Shown: positions 19,923-29,421, counted from the stretch's first letter. The stretch: DNA of 64,000 bases from Sinorhizobium glycinis (GCF_001651865.1 NZ_LPUX01000067.1:62538-126537), one strand, 5' to 3'. The notes: generated by a model from the sequence alone, not told the origin. Program-made: numbers and translations.

Positions 19923-20458
19923 CGTTTCAGTCCCTGCTTTCCGACGCGGATGAAAATGCGGAAGGTGCTGCGGGTCTCGTCGAAGTTGCCGGCCCACTGG
20001 TGCCCGCGCCTGGCAAGCTCCGGGAAAAGGAAGATCGGTTCGCGCGACAGCAGGGCAAACAGCACCTCGCCCGGCTCCATCCGCTCGGCAGCCGCAAGGA
20101 TGCGGACCATCGGTTCCGGCGGATCGAGCTCGGTGAGGTCGAGGTGTTCTACCGATTCCGGCCAGGTGTCCGGATTGTCGGCGTCGGCGGAGACCTCAAC
20201 GGGGGCGCCGGTCCGCTTCGGCGTGAACAAGACCTCCCAGTCGCCGCCTTCTATCTCCTGTGCCTCATGGCCGAAGCCGCGGCCTTCCATGACCTTGAAC
20301 AGCGGCTGCGGGCGAAAGGGAGCAAACAGCCGCAAGGCTTGCCCGGGCTTCAGCCCGTTCACCGCCTCCATGATCGCCTGGAACGGCTCGCCGCCGCTCC
20401 TCAAGATAGGTCGAACGTCGAGTTCCCTTGGTGCAGGGTTCGGTTGCGCGGGGGTCAT
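19919..20458 (-). CDS. tandem DUF2249 protein
   Basis: This 179-residue protein has two DUF2249 (TusA-like fold) repeats. The first is 'ELDVRPILRSGGEPFQAIM...LKPGQALRLFAPFRPQPLFKVM', the second 'HLDLTELDPPEPMVRILAAAERMEPGEVLFALLSREPIFLFPEL'. DUF2249 proteins are frequent in denitrification loci; the function is not known. It is flanked by DUF59 (4-base overlap) and the 452-residue membrane protein (3-base gap), indicating one operon. Confidence 0.85.
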   Translation of the reverse strand: MTPAQPNPAPRELDVRPILRSGGEPFQAIMEAVNGLKPGQALRLFAPFRPQPLFKVMEGRGFGHEAQEIEGGDWEVLFTPKRTGAPVEVSADADNPDTWPESVEHLDLTELDPPEPMVRILAAAERMEPGEVLFALLSREPIFLFPELARRGHQWAGNFDETRSTFRIFIRVGKQGLKR

Positions 20459-20461
20459 CGA

Positions 20462-21820
20462 TTACTCCTGTGGTCGAGAGATCGGAAGAAAGAGACGCGG
20501 CCTCGGCGCGCCCGCAGGAAAGGGCATGGGCGCAGCGACGGAGGAAAGTATACGGGCGCGGACGAGTTCCACTATCAGGCCCACCGTCGCGCAGAGCTGC
20601 GCCAGCAGGGCTATGCGAAACGCCGTCGGACTTTCCGCAAAGAGCGAAAACGTCGCCGCCGCAACGGCGCCATAGTAGAGGCAAAACCAACGGCTGGCCC
20701 GCTTTTCCTCGACGAGGTCCTGCACGCGTGGGACTGCGGCCCGGCCGAGCACAGGGCCATAGCATTCGAGCCAGGTCAAAAACGGAACGATCTTGTAAAG
20801 CTGCGCCAGCCCGAGCCCGGTGAGCCAGCCAAAGACGAAGAGGTAGACGACAGCCGCGGCGCCTTCGCCGTCAGCCGAGCTCGTGACTGGCAGGGCGAAC
20901 ATCACGACAGAAACGAAAAGCGCCGCGAAGGCCGCATAGCTCGCGCGGATATTGAGCTCCACGGTCTTGCGGCGGCGCTCGCGAAAGAGACGCACGAGAT
21001 CGGCCGAATAGAAAAGGGTGGCGACGGCGGCGAGAAGTGCCGCAAGGCTCAGCGGCAACTTTACCGCCGCACTACCCGTTGCAATCGAGACGACGCAGGC
21101 CGCAACGAGCGCCAGTGCTGCGACACCTGTCCACCAGACAGCCTTGCTGGTCGCGCGCGTGCAATCGGGCGCAAGCATGAACATCGGCAGCAGGCGGTAA
21201 CTGACGCCGATCGCGGTAAAGGTCAACCACCCGGCGAGCCCAAGCGCGGCGTGCAGGGGCACGCCCTTAAGGAGAAGCGCGATTGCCGCATCATTCGCGA
21301 CTGCGCCGGATAGGACGAGTGTAAAGGTGCCGCCGAGGAGGATTGTTACGCTTGACGCGATGAGACCCACCGCGACGAAGCGGGCGGGAAGCGGGAGCGG
21401 ACGCGCCGCAGCGAGCGTCGCTGCGAGCATGATAGTGACGAGGCCGAAGCCGATTGCCAGAAACAGCGCACCGAAAGGCAGCATGCCGGGCGCCATTCCC
21501 TCCGTCCCGGCAACTGCTGCGAAGCCGCCGACGAGCAGAAGAAGTCCCGCGATGAGGAGAAGCAATGCCGGCAGTGCAAGCCGCCCGCCGCGCAGCGAAG
21601 CGGTCACGAGCACGGGCACGAACTGCAATAGCGCCCCCACCATCAGCAGGCCCAGCCAGCCGATGGCGAGAATGTGCACGAGTGCCAGAGTGGCCGGGGC
21701 TCCGACATCCGCAAAAGGATAGCCGTAACCCGACACCATCATGCCCTGGCCGATTACCAGGAAGAGGCAGGCGGCTGTGAAATAGGACATCGTCCATTTG
21801 GAAAGCGTAGCGTCCGACAT
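20462..21820 (-). CDS. polytopic membrane protein, NnrS/haem-copper-oxidase-I-like
   Basis: This 452-residue protein has about 12 predicted helices. Conserved-looking His residues occur in 'LALVHILAIGWLGLLMVGALLQFVPVL' and 'GVPLHAALGLAGWLTFTAIGVSYRLLPMFML', a pattern like NnrS and oxidase subunit I relatives. It is encoded in one operon with the DUF2249 and DUF59 genes. A role in NO or metal handling is inferred from neighbours. The protein is not NnrS proper, which is encoded at 18342-19553. Confidence 0.7.
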   Translation of the reverse strand: MSDATLSKWTMSYFTAACLFLVIGQGMMVSGYGYPFADVGAPATLALVHILAIGWLGLLMVGALLQFVPVLVTASLRGGRLALPALLLLIAGLLLLVGGFAAVAGTEGMAPGMLPFGALFLAIGFGLVTIMLAATLAAARPLPLPARFVAVGLIASSVTILLGGTFTLVLSGAVANDAAIALLLKGVPLHAALGLAGWLTFTAIGVSYRLLPMFMLAPDCTRATSKAVWWTGVAALALVAACVVSIATGSAAVKLPLSLAALLAAVATLFYSADLVRLFRERRRKTVELNIRASYAAFAALFVSVVMFALPVTSSADGEGAAAVVYLFVFGWLTGLGLAQLYKIVPFLTWLECYGPVLGRAAVPRVQDLVEEKRASRWFCLYYGAVAAATFSLFAESPTAFRIALLAQLCATVGLIVELVRARILSSVAAPMPFPAGAPRPRLFLPISRPQE

Positions 21821-21860
21821 CTCGTCTCACCCTACCGCATCGGCGGTCAGCGCCGGTGGA

Positions 21861-22142
21861 TCAATGATCGGACCCGCAGCAGCATTCGCAGCCCGCCGCG
21901 TCCTTCAGCCGGGCGATCTCGACGCGCCAGACCACCGGCCCTTGCTCCAGATAATCCCAGCCGAACTCGCCGGGGAAATTTGTTTCCAACTGATAATGGA
22001 GCGGCCGCGGATCGTGATCGCTGGTGATCAGCATCGAGCCCCCGGGCAAAAGCGCGCCGAGCATGCCAAAGATGCGCGGATGACGCTCGCGCGGCGGAAC
22101 GGTGCGGACGTCGATGGATGGTTTCGCCTGTGTTTCCGTCAT
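21861..22142 (-). CDS. single-domain DUF2249 protein with C-terminal Cys/His tail
   Basis: This 93-residue protein has one DUF2249 domain ('SIDVRTVPPRERHPRIFGML...LLPGGSMLITSDHDPRPLHYQLE', 'VWRVEIARL') and an unusual tail 'CECCCGSDH' rich in cysteine, likely binding metal. ATG 22142 gives the domain a clean start; the longer frame upstream crosses the hemN promoter. It lies 40 bases upstream of the 452-residue protein and probably leads that operon. Confidence 0.85.
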   Translation of the reverse strand: MTETQAKPSIDVRTVPPRERHPRIFGMLGALLPGGSMLITSDHDPRPLHYQLETNFPGEFGWDYLEQGPVVWRVEIARLKDAAGCECCCGSDH

Positions 22143-22292
22143 TGTCGTGAAAATCTCTCTTGGCCGCCCCTCGCGCGTTCCGATGCGGCGGCGGCCGTAA
22201 CCGGATCGGAACCTGGCAGACCCTATCCCCGAGCAAGCGACGACACTTTGATGGTAAGCAAACAATTGGGCGAAAGCGCTCTGTCCCATTCC

Positions 22293-22306
22293 TTGACATT
22301 GCTCAA
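22293..22306. promoter_or_regulatory. FNR-type box between DUF2249 gene and hemN
   Basis: TTGACATTGCTCAA fits TTG-N8-CAA. Its centre is 74 bases before the hemN ATG and about 157 bases before the divergent DUF2249 gene. Confidence 0.7.
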
Positions 22307-22373
22307 AGAGAAAGACCCGGTACGTCTCTAGGATGGCGTTCGATCCTGTTTCGCGCACCAGAAGGACATATTC

Positions 22374-23726
22374 ATGCAACCGGCCCTTGTCGCAAAATAT
22401 GGCGAGGCACGCCTGCCCCGCTACACGAGCTATCCGACGGCGCCCCGCTTTTCGCCGGCAATCGACGCCGACACCTACGGCGGCTGGCTTGCCGCCACCC
22501 CACCGGAGAAGCCGGCGTCGCTCTACCTGCACATCCCATTCTGTCGATCCATGTGCTGGTACTGCGGCTGCCATACGACGATCACCCAGCGCGACCAGCC
22601 GATCTTCGATTATCTCGACATGCTTCGCGAGGAGGTCCATCTAGTCTCGGCAAAGACGCGGGCGCCGCTTAGCATTAATCACGTGCATTTCGGCGGGGGC
22701 ACCCCGACTATCATGCAGCCGAAGGAATTCCTGGCGCTGATAACACTGCTGCGTGAGCATTTCGAGTTCGCGAACACCGCTGAAATCGCCGTAGAAATCG
22801 ACCCGCGAACCCTCGAGCCGGAAATGGCGACGGCTCTCGGTGAAGCCGGTGTTTGCAGGGCGAGCCTCGGCGTCCAGAGCTTCGATCCCGTCGTACAGAA
22901 GGCGATCAACCGGATCCAGAGCGAGGAGCAGACGATGGACGCGGTCACTCGGCTGCGCAAGGCCGGTGTCGACAGCATCAATTTCGATCTGATCTACGGA
23001 CTGCCCCACCAGACGGTCGAATCCTGCATCGCCACCGCCGAGGCGGCCATCCGGATGGGACCCGAGCGCTTCGCCGTCTTCGGTTATGCCCACGTACCGT
23101 CGTTCAAGAAGCATCAGAAGCTGATCGACGAGAAAGCGCTTGCCGATGCGGAAGGCCGTGTCGCCCAGGCCGAAGCCATTGCCGCAACACTCGTCGCCGC
23201 CGGCTACCGCCGCGTCGGTCTCGACCATTTCGCCCGCCCGGACGACGGCCTGGCGATCGCACAGGCAAGAGGTCAACTGCACCGCAATTTTCAGGGCTAC
23301 ACGACAGATGCCTGCGAAACCCTCATCGGTCTCGGCGCTTCGGCTATCGGGCGAACGAGGGACGGCTATGTGCAGAACGAGGTGCCGCCAGGGGTCTACG
23401 CTCAGCGCATAGCCTCGGGTCGGCTTGCAACGGTGAAAGGCTACCGGCTGACGCCCGAGGATAGGCTGCGGGCAAGCATCATCGAGCGGCTGATGTGCGA
23501 CTTCGGCGTCGATGTTCCCGCCCTTGCCGCGGCGCATGGCTTCGATCCGCAGATGCTGCTCCGTGGCAATGCCAAGCTCGCCATGCTGGAAAGCGACGGC
23601 ATCCTTGAAAATGCCGACGGCGTCATACGACTGCGCGAGGGAGGACGCTTCCTCATCCGTGCAGCCGCCGCCGCGTTCGACGCCTATATCGAGCAATCGG
23701 GGCGGACGCATAGCAAGGCGGCGTGA
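22374..23726 (+). CDS. hemN: oxygen-independent coproporphyrinogen III oxidase
   Basis: This 450-residue radical SAM enzyme decarboxylates coproporphyrinogen III without oxygen, supplying haem during anaerobiosis. The C57-xxx-C61-xx-C64 motif is in 'IPFCRSMCWYCGCHT', with the extra Cys typical of HemN. 'HFGGGTPTIM', 'EIDPRTLE' and 'GVQSFDP' follow, with a C-terminal HemN domain. It matches the demand for haem by Nap, Nor, FixN and FixOP. It has an FNR-type promoter box and a strong terminator. Confidence 0.97.
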   Translation: MQPALVAKYGEARLPRYTSYPTAPRFSPAIDADTYGGWLAATPPEKPASLYLHIPFCRSMCWYCGCHTTITQRDQPIFDYLDMLREEVHLVSAKTRAPLSINHVHFGGGTPTIMQPKEFLALITLLREHFEFANTAEIAVEIDPRTLEPEMATALGEAGVCRASLGVQSFDPVVQKAINRIQSEEQTMDAVTRLRKAGVDSINFDLIYGLPHQTVESCIATAEAAIRMGPERFAVFGYAHVPSFKKHQKLIDEKALADAEGRVAQAEAIAATLVAAGYRRVGLDHFARPDDGLAIAQARGQLHRNFQGYTTDACETLIGLGASAIGRTRDGYVQNEVPPGVYAQRIASGRLATVKGYRLTPEDRLRASIIERLMCDFGVDVPALAAAHGFDPQMLLRGNAKLAMLESDGILENADGVIRLREGGRFLIRAAAAAFDAYIEQSGRTHSKAA

Positions 23727-23750
23727 AGGCCGCCTCAAGCTGAAAACAGA

Positions 23751-23782
23751 AAGGCCCGGCATGTACGCGCATGCCGGGCCTT
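23751..23782. terminator. hairpin after hemN
   Basis: Thirteen-base perfect arms AAGGCCCGGCATG / CATGCCGGGCCTT around a 6-base loop. It sits between convergent hemN and norD and can end both. Confidence 0.85.
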
Positions 23783-23804
23783 CCGTCTCGCGGCCTGCCC
23801 CCGT

Positions 23805-25700
23805 CTACCTTACCAGACCGCGATAGATCGCCGGCAGGGCTGCAGGCAGCCTGCCGATATTGCTGACGACGGCGTAGCCGTTCTGACCGAAGATGACCGG
23901 CACATAGGACTTCGCCTCGCGATCGACCGTCACCCCGAAAACGTTGACGCCCGAGCGGCGCGCTTCGCAGACGGCGCGCCGGCTGTCCTCGAGTGCAAAA
24001 CGACCTTCGTAATGGTCGACGTCGTTCGGTTTGCCGTCGGTCAGGACGATAAGGAGCCTGCGACGGTTCGGCCGCCTGACGAGTCCGGCTGCGGCGTGAC
24101 GGATCGCTGCGCCGATGCGCGTGTAGTAGCCGGGCTTGAGCGCGGCGATCCGCGCCTCGACCGCCGAACTCATCGCCTCGTCGAAGGCCTTCACCGTCTC
24201 GAGCCGTACCCAGTCGCGCCGCCGCGAGGTGAAGGTGAGAATCTCGTGGCTGTCGCCACAGGCCGAGAGCCCGTGCGCCAGAACCAGGAGCGCCTGCTTT
24301 TCGACGTCGAGAACCCTGAGATCGTCGAACCAGGCATCAGTCGAAAGCGATACGTCGACAAGGATCGTCACCGCAAGGTCGTGCGCTTGCGGACGGCTCA
24401 TCATGTGGATGCGGTCGCTGCCCTGCCCTCCGGCCGTGAGGTCGGTGCGAGCGCGGACGACCGCATCGAGGTCGAGATCGGCGCCGTCGATCTGCGCCCG
24501 CAGCATCTCATGCCGCGGCCGCAGCACCTCGAACTGGCGGCGGACACGGCGGATCAGGCTCTTCGTCGCGGGGTCCGGCTCACCTGCGGCGCCTTTTGAA
24601 GATGCCGGCGACGCGAGCACACGGCAATGATCCTTGAGATAGCTGCCGCTGCGATAGTCCCATTCGGGATAGGTCAGCTCGACCGTCAGCGGCGTCCGGT
24701 CGAGCGCCTCGGGCGGCAGATCAAGGTCGAAACGGAAGCGCGCCGCCGGCCGTCCCTGACGCTCGCCGAGCGTCATGTCGTCGAGCTCCTCGGCGGCCTG
24801 CGCGTCATGATCGCTGCTGTCGTCCGCCGGGCGATCGACATTGACCATCTCGGCCATTGCGAGGATCTTCTCGAAACGGTTGAGGATGAAGGGGCTGCGC
24901 TCCGACTGCCGCTGCGCTTCCCGCGTTGCGACATGGCGCGTCGTCTCGGCTCCTTCCGTTCTGCCGCCGCCGCGGGCGGGCTCGTCCTCACGGCGGCCCT
25001 CCGTCTCCTGGCGCAGCAGCACGTCCGGCCACAGCGGCATCGGAAGCATGGGCAGATAGCCGGGCGGCGCCTTCTGCGGAAAGATGATTGGCAGCATTTC
25101 GTCGCCGTCTAGGCCGGCGCCGTGTCTTAGCATGTACAGGACGCGGTTTTCGACGCGCTGCTCGATGGAAGGAAGCGACCGCCGCTGTCGAACGTTGAGC
25201 ACCGCCCTGCAGAGGCGACGATAGCGTTGGCGCATCGCAGGATAGGTGGCCAGCACGGACTGTACCGTCTCATCGGCCCGTGCAAGGAGTGCCAGATCGC
25301 GTGATAGCGGGTCGGCTGCGTTGACGGGCGAGAGCGGCATGACGGCCATCATCGCAGCCAGCCAGAAATAGAGATCGCTGTTGAGACGCCGCAAGGGAAA
25401 GAGATCGACCTCTCCCGGCAGCATCAGCGTCGCATGATCGCGCGCCGGCTGGACGAGCTTCTCCTCGCCAAGGCCCATGCGCTGGCGCAGGCGCAGCCGG
25501 TGCGCGGAGGTGCGGCCGCGGGCCGGCGCGATCTGCACCGCCCGCTCGCCGCCAAGACCACGGAAGTAGATTGCCAGCACGGTCTGGACGTCCTCGAGCC
25601 GGACCGCCTCGTCCGGAAAGCGCGGCCAGGTGCGCGTATTGCCGATGAAGCGATGCCAGGCGCGGCCGACCGTTTCTTCGAGTTCGAGGAAGTCCACCAT
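23805..25700 (-). CDS. norD: NorD, von Willebrand A protein of nitric oxide reductase maturation
   Basis: This 631-residue protein has a long N-terminal region and a C-terminal vWA domain (about residues 440-630) with the MIDAS motif 'VDVSLSTDAW' and a later 'VLTDGKPND'. NorD works with the AAA protein NorQ to insert non-haem iron into NorB. It is the last gene of norCBQD, 10 bases after norQ. Length agrees with rhizobial NorD. Confidence 0.95.
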   Translation of the reverse strand: MVDFLELEETVGRAWHRFIGNTRTWPRFPDEAVRLEDVQTVLAIYFRGLGGERAVQIAPARGRTSAHRLRLRQRMGLGEEKLVQPARDHATLMLPGEVDLFPLRRLNSDLYFWLAAMMAVMPLSPVNAADPLSRDLALLARADETVQSVLATYPAMRQRYRRLCRAVLNVRQRRSLPSIEQRVENRVLYMLRHGAGLDGDEMLPIIFPQKAPPGYLPMLPMPLWPDVLLRQETEGRREDEPARGGGRTEGAETTRHVATREAQRQSERSPFILNRFEKILAMAEMVNVDRPADDSSDHDAQAAEELDDMTLGERQGRPAARFRFDLDLPPEALDRTPLTVELTYPEWDYRSGSYLKDHCRVLASPASSKGAAGEPDPATKSLIRRVRRQFEVLRPRHEMLRAQIDGADLDLDAVVRARTDLTAGGQGSDRIHMMSRPQAHDLAVTILVDVSLSTDAWFDDLRVLDVEKQALLVLAHGLSACGDSHEILTFTSRRRDWVRLETVKAFDEAMSSAVEARIAALKPGYYTRIGAAIRHAAAGLVRRPNRRRLLIVLTDGKPNDVDHYEGRFALEDSRRAVCEARRSGVNVFGVTVDREAKSYVPVIFGQNGYAVVSNIGRLPAALPAIYRGLVR

Positions 25701-25710
25701 TGTCTAGTCC

Positions 25711-26523
25711 TTAGCGGATGACCGCGTCTGCGATCTCGATCAGTGCGGACTTGACGTCCGGCTCGTCGGTTAGCGGTTCGATCATCGTCGCCAGTACGGC
25801 GTCGCGCACCGTAACTCCGCTGTCGACCAGGCTGGCGCAATAGACGAGCAGGCGCGTCGAAACGCCCTCCTCGAGATCATGACCTTTGAGGCTCCGCAGA
25901 CGATGCGCGAGGTCGACAAGCGGCGCGACCCGGTTCTCGTCGAGACCGCTCTCCTCGGAAACCACGGCGATCTCCCGGTCCCGCGGCAGGAAATCGAACT
26001 CGATGGCGACGAAGCGCTGACGCGTGCTCGGTTTCAGGGTTTTGAGTAGGTTCTGGTAGCCGGGATTGTAGGAGACGACCAGCATGAAGCCGGGCGGCGC
26101 CTCAAGGAGTTCACCGGTTCGCTCCAGCGGCAGGATGCGCCGGTCGTCGGTTAGCGGGTGAAGCACGACGGCGACATCCTTGCGGGCCTCGACGATCTCG
26201 TCGAGGTAGCAGATGCCCCCTTCGCGGACGGCGCGCGTCAGTGGCCCGTCCACCCAGACGGTGTCGCCGCCTTTTAGGAGATAGCGACCGGTAAGATCCG
26301 CGGCGGCAAGATCATCGTGGCACGACACGGTCGAAAGCGGCAAACCGAGCTTCGCCGCCATATGGGCGACGAAGCGGGTCTTGCCACAGCCGGTCGGGCC
26401 CTTCAGCAGAAGCGGGAGCTGGCGGCTCCATGCGCTTTCAAAGAGCGGGCATTCATTGCCCGAGGGAGAGTAGGCCGGAATATCGCAACCGGGAATGGGC
26501 GGGCTTTTCAGGGCGATGTTCAT
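25711..26523 (-). CDS. norQ: NorQ, MoxR-type AAA+ ATPase
   Basis: This 270-residue AAA+ chaperone has Walker A in 'LLLKGPTGCGKTRFVAHM', Walker B in 'GGICYLDEIVEARKDV', and sensor 1 in 'VVSYNPGYQN'. With NorD it remodels NorBC to load iron. Third gene of norCBQD, 63 bases after norB. Complete and ordinary for the family. Confidence 0.96.
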   Translation of the reverse strand: MNIALKSPPIPGCDIPAYSPSGNECPLFESAWSRQLPLLLKGPTGCGKTRFVAHMAAKLGLPLSTVSCHDDLAAADLTGRYLLKGGDTVWVDGPLTRAVREGGICYLDEIVEARKDVAVVLHPLTDDRRILPLERTGELLEAPPGFMLVVSYNPGYQNLLKTLKPSTRQRFVAIEFDFLPRDREIAVVSEESGLDENRVAPLVDLAHRLRSLKGHDLEEGVSTRLLVYCASLVDSGVTVRDAVLATMIEPLTDEPDVKSALIEIADAVIR

Positions 26524-26586
26524 GGGGGAGACTCCGTTATCGAATTCGGGGCAAGGCGGCCGGCCACGAGGACCGGCCGCTTCGCA

Positions 26587-27933
26587 TCATTCGGCCGGTT
26601 GGACGGCCTGGTTGAGGGCTGGGCTGCGGCTCCTACCGGGAACCAGGACGGCCCAGAAGAACATCAGCGCCGAGATGAGTACGACGACACCCGATCCGAG
26701 GCGGATCCAGTAGAAGAGTGCGAGTTGCTCCTGCACGGCCATGAAGCTCTCGCCGAGGACGCGCTGCAGGTGCACCTGAACGACGCCGGCGAAGGTGAGC
26801 GCGAAGGTCATGACGGACATAGCGCTGCACATGGCCCAGAAGCTGGCGATCGACAGCCACTGGTTATACGGCGCCCGGCCTCGGATCTCCGGTATCGCAT
26901 AGGCCATGACGGCGAGGTTGAGCATGACATAGGCGCCGAAGAAGGCGAGGTGTCCATGGGCGGCGGTGACCTGCGTGCCATGGGTGTAGTAGTTGACGGA
27001 CGACAGCGTGTGCAGGAAGCCCCAGACGCCGGCGCCGAAGAAGGCCATGACGGAGCAGCCGATCGACCAGAGGAGCGCCGCCTTGTTCGGATGCTTGCGG
27101 CCGGCCTTCCAGGACATCACGAAGGTGAAGACCACCATGGTAAAGAAGGGTGCGACCTCGAGCGTGGAGAACAGCGAGCCGATCCATTGCCAGTAGCCCG
27201 GCGCGCCGATCCAGTAGTAGTGGTGGCCGGTGCCGAGGATACCTGAGAAGAGCGCCAGGCCGACGATGACATAGAGCCATTTCTCCACCACCTCGCGGTC
27301 GATGCCGTTGAGCTTGATCATCAGGAAGGCCAGGACGGAGGCCATGATCAATTCCCAGACACCTTCGACCCAGAGATGGACGACGTACCACCAGTACATC
27401 TTGTCGAGTGCGAGATTGATCGGATTGTAGAAGGCGAAGAGGAAGAAGATCGCCACGCCCCAGAGGCCGAAGATCAGGATGTTGGTCACCGTCGTCTTGC
27501 GGCCCTTCAGGACGGTCAGGGTGATGTTGAACAGGAACATCAGGGCGACGACGACGATGCCGACCTTGATCGCGAAGGGCTGTTCGAGAAATTCGCGGCC
27601 CTCGTGGATATGGAGGAGGTAGCCGACAACGGCAATCGCCGCGGCGACCAGGAAGATCCAGAACTGGGCGACGGCGATCTTCGGACTGTAGAGCTCCGTC
27701 TCCGCCTCCTCCGGGAGGAGGTAGTAGGTGGCGCCCATGAAGCCCATCAGCAGCCAGACGATCAGCGCGTTGGTGTGCACCATGCGCACGATGTTGAAGG
27801 GCAGCAGTTCGGAGAGCGTGTTGGGCAGCACGTAGATCGTACCGGCGAGGACGCCGAACAGGACCTGGGCGAGGAACAGGCCGAGCGCGCCGTAGAAATA
27901 TAGCATCGCGACCTTCTGCGTTTGATATTTCAT
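26587..27933 (-). CDS. norB: nitric oxide reductase large subunit NorB
   Basis: This 448-residue haem-copper-family protein with about 12 helices reduces two NO to N2O. Conserved His residues occur in 'NIVRMVHTNALIVW', 'YVVHLWVEGVWELIM' (with the catalytic Glu), 'TGHHYYWIG' and 'HGHLAFFGAYVMLN'. It works with NorC, encoded 24 bases upstream. Family length is normal. Confidence 0.98.
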   Translation of the reverse strand: MKYQTQKVAMLYFYGALGLFLAQVLFGVLAGTIYVLPNTLSELLPFNIVRMVHTNALIVWLLMGFMGATYYLLPEEAETELYSPKIAVAQFWIFLVAAAIAVVGYLLHIHEGREFLEQPFAIKVGIVVVALMFLFNITLTVLKGRKTTVTNILIFGLWGVAIFFLFAFYNPINLALDKMYWWYVVHLWVEGVWELIMASVLAFLMIKLNGIDREVVEKWLYVIVGLALFSGILGTGHHYYWIGAPGYWQWIGSLFSTLEVAPFFTMVVFTFVMSWKAGRKHPNKAALLWSIGCSVMAFFGAGVWGFLHTLSSVNYYTHGTQVTAAHGHLAFFGAYVMLNLAVMAYAIPEIRGRAPYNQWLSIASFWAMCSAMSVMTFALTFAGVVQVHLQRVLGESFMAVQEQLALFYWIRLGSGVVVLISALMFFWAVLVPGRSRSPALNQAVQPAE

Positions 27934-27957
27934 GTTTTTTCTCCTTGTCCCGCTGCC

Positions 27958-28410
27958 TCAGCCCGCCTCGTTCGGAGGCCAGTTCTGCGTCTTGATGCGG
28001 CTCGTCCATTCGAGGAAGTCGGCGAGATCGTTCAGTTCCTGCTCGGTGAGATTGAATTGCGGCATCTGCCGCCGGCCCTCGGCGCCGGAGGGCTGCGCGG
28101 CCATCCAGGACTTGAGCGTCTCGCGCGCGCCTTCCGGGTCGGACTCACCGCCCCACCGCTTCCACACATTGCCGAGCTCCGGCGCGAAATAGGCTCCCTC
28201 GCCGAGCAGGGTGTGGCAGTTGATGCAGGAATTCTTCTCCCAGACGTGCTTGCCGCGCGCGACGGAATCCGTCAGCGTCGTCTCGTCTGTGGATTCGGTC
28301 TTCATGTAATAGTGGCTGTGGGCCGTCAGGCCGACAAAGATAGCGAAGAAGAAGATGGAGCCGCCATAGAAGACGTTGCGTGCCCCTGTCTTGGTTAGGC
28401 GTTCTGCCAT
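27958..28410 (-). CDS. norC: nitric oxide reductase cytochrome c subunit NorC
   Basis: This 150-residue membrane-anchored monohaem cytochrome has one N-terminal helix (about 13-31), then CINCH at 62-66 ('NSCINCHTLLGEGAYFAPEL') and a distal Met in 'RRQMPQFNLT'. It delivers electrons to NorB. ATG 28410 gives the correct length. It heads norCBQD and has an NnrR-type box about 141 bases upstream. Confidence 0.97.
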   Translation of the reverse strand: MAERLTKTGARNVFYGGSIFFFAIFVGLTAHSHYYMKTESTDETTLTDSVARGKHVWEKNSCINCHTLLGEGAYFAPELGNVWKRWGGESDPEGARETLKSWMAAQPSGAEGRRQMPQFNLTEQELNDLADFLEWTSRIKTQNWPPNEAG

Positions 28411-28544
28411 CCCATGGTCCTTTCGATTCCGGGAGGCCGCAAGTAGCGGACCGGCCTGAACAAAATCCGCCGGTCGAACGGGTACGCCTGGTACCCTGCC
28501 GCCGGCAAACGCGATCCGTTCTAGGGATTTGGCCGGAGCCGTCT

Positions 28545-28558
28545 TTGCGTTTCGGCAA
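28545..28558 (-). promoter_or_regulatory. NnrR-type box of the norCBQD operon
   Basis: TTGCGTTTCGGCAA is close to the palindrome TTGCG-N4-CGCAA. It lies between norF and norC, about 141 bases before the norC ATG. Confidence 0.65.
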
Positions 28559-28576
28559 ACAAGTACGAAGAGCCAT

Positions 28577-28867
28577 TCAACCGACGAGCGAGACGGCGCC
28601 GATGAGTGCTTTTGCCGCAGCGACGAGTGCAAAGAAGGACGGCCAGGCGAGAAGGCCAATGCGCAACGGCCGCGGACCAAAGCGCATGCCGAGGAAATCG
28701 AGCACGACGAGACGGGCCTTGAGTACGGCGAGCAATAGCAGGGCGAGGGCGAACCCGAGCGGCACTGTCGTATCGTGTAGTTCGCGGGCAAGCAGCATTC
28801 CCAAGAGGACCATTCCGAGCAGGAAAATCCAGGTCCTCATCAACTGTTTCGGACTGCGGTCGCTCAT
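28577..28867 (-). CDS. norF: NorF-like cytochrome c oxidase subunit IV family protein
   Basis: This 96-residue protein has three predicted helices and the pattern of the subunit IV/NorF family: 'MRTWIFLLGMVLLGML', 'LALLLLAVLKARLVVLDFLGMRFGP', then a final helix. NorF supports full NO reductase activity in some denitrifiers. ATG 28867 is 5 bases after the norE stop, indicating a norE-norF unit. The name rests on position and size. Confidence 0.75.
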   Translation of the reverse strand: MSDRSPKQLMRTWIFLLGMVLLGMLLARELHDTTVPLGFALALLLLAVLKARLVVLDFLGMRFGPRPLRIGLLAWPSFFALVAAAKALIGAVSLVG

Positions 28868-28872
28868 GGGAA

Positions 28873-29421
28873 TCACGCCAGATAGAGGACTGGGAACATG
28901 ACGATCCAGACGAGATCGATCACGTGCCACAGAGTCGTCGCTAGATCGACATTCGCTGGCCGCGGTTTCCAGGCGACGAGCAAGAGGACCACACCGACGA
29001 AGGCGACGTGGACAAGGTGGAAGCCGGTCAGGAGGAAGTACAGCTCGAAGAAGGACTGAAACGCGTCCTCCCCGGCAAAGCGGAGCTCCGTGCCGTACTC
29101 GTAGAACTTGATGGCGACGAAGACGAAGCCGAGAAGCGCGGCAATCACCAATGCTCGGCGCTTCTTGGCGGTGGACGCGCCCTTCCCTGCTGCCACCGCC
29201 GCCTGCCATCCGCTCGTCAACAGGACGAGCGTGTTAAGGGCGGCGATTCCAGGCTTCAGGTGCAGCCGTGCCACGGCGAAGTCCTCGGGAGAAACGATCG
29301 AAGCGACCAGGAAAGCGCCGATGAGCACGCCGAAGGCGGCAAGCTCGCTCCAGATCAGAACCCAGAGAATAAAGGCGTCCGTTTCCTCTCCGCCGGCCGC
29401 GCTGGCCACTGCATCTTGCAT
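28873..29421 (-). CDS. norE: NorE, cytochrome c oxidase subunit III-like protein
   Basis: This 182-residue protein has five predicted helices and subunit III marks 'LWVLIWSELAAFGVLIGAF' and 'YFLLTGFHLVHV...TLWHVIDLVWIVMFPVLYL'. NorE occurs with NO reductase and is thought to aid activity or assembly. ATG 29421 (MQDAVAS) is preferred over a start five codons earlier. An FNR-type box lies about 63 bases upstream. Confidence 0.9.
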   Translation of the reverse strand: MQDAVASAAGGEETDAFILWVLIWSELAAFGVLIGAFLVASIVSPEDFAVARLHLKPGIAALNTLVLLTSGWQAAVAAGKGASTAKKRRALVIAALLGFVFVAIKFYEYGTELRFAGEDAFQSFFELYFLLTGFHLVHVAFVGVVLLLVAWKPRPANVDLATTLWHVIDLVWIVMFPVLYLA

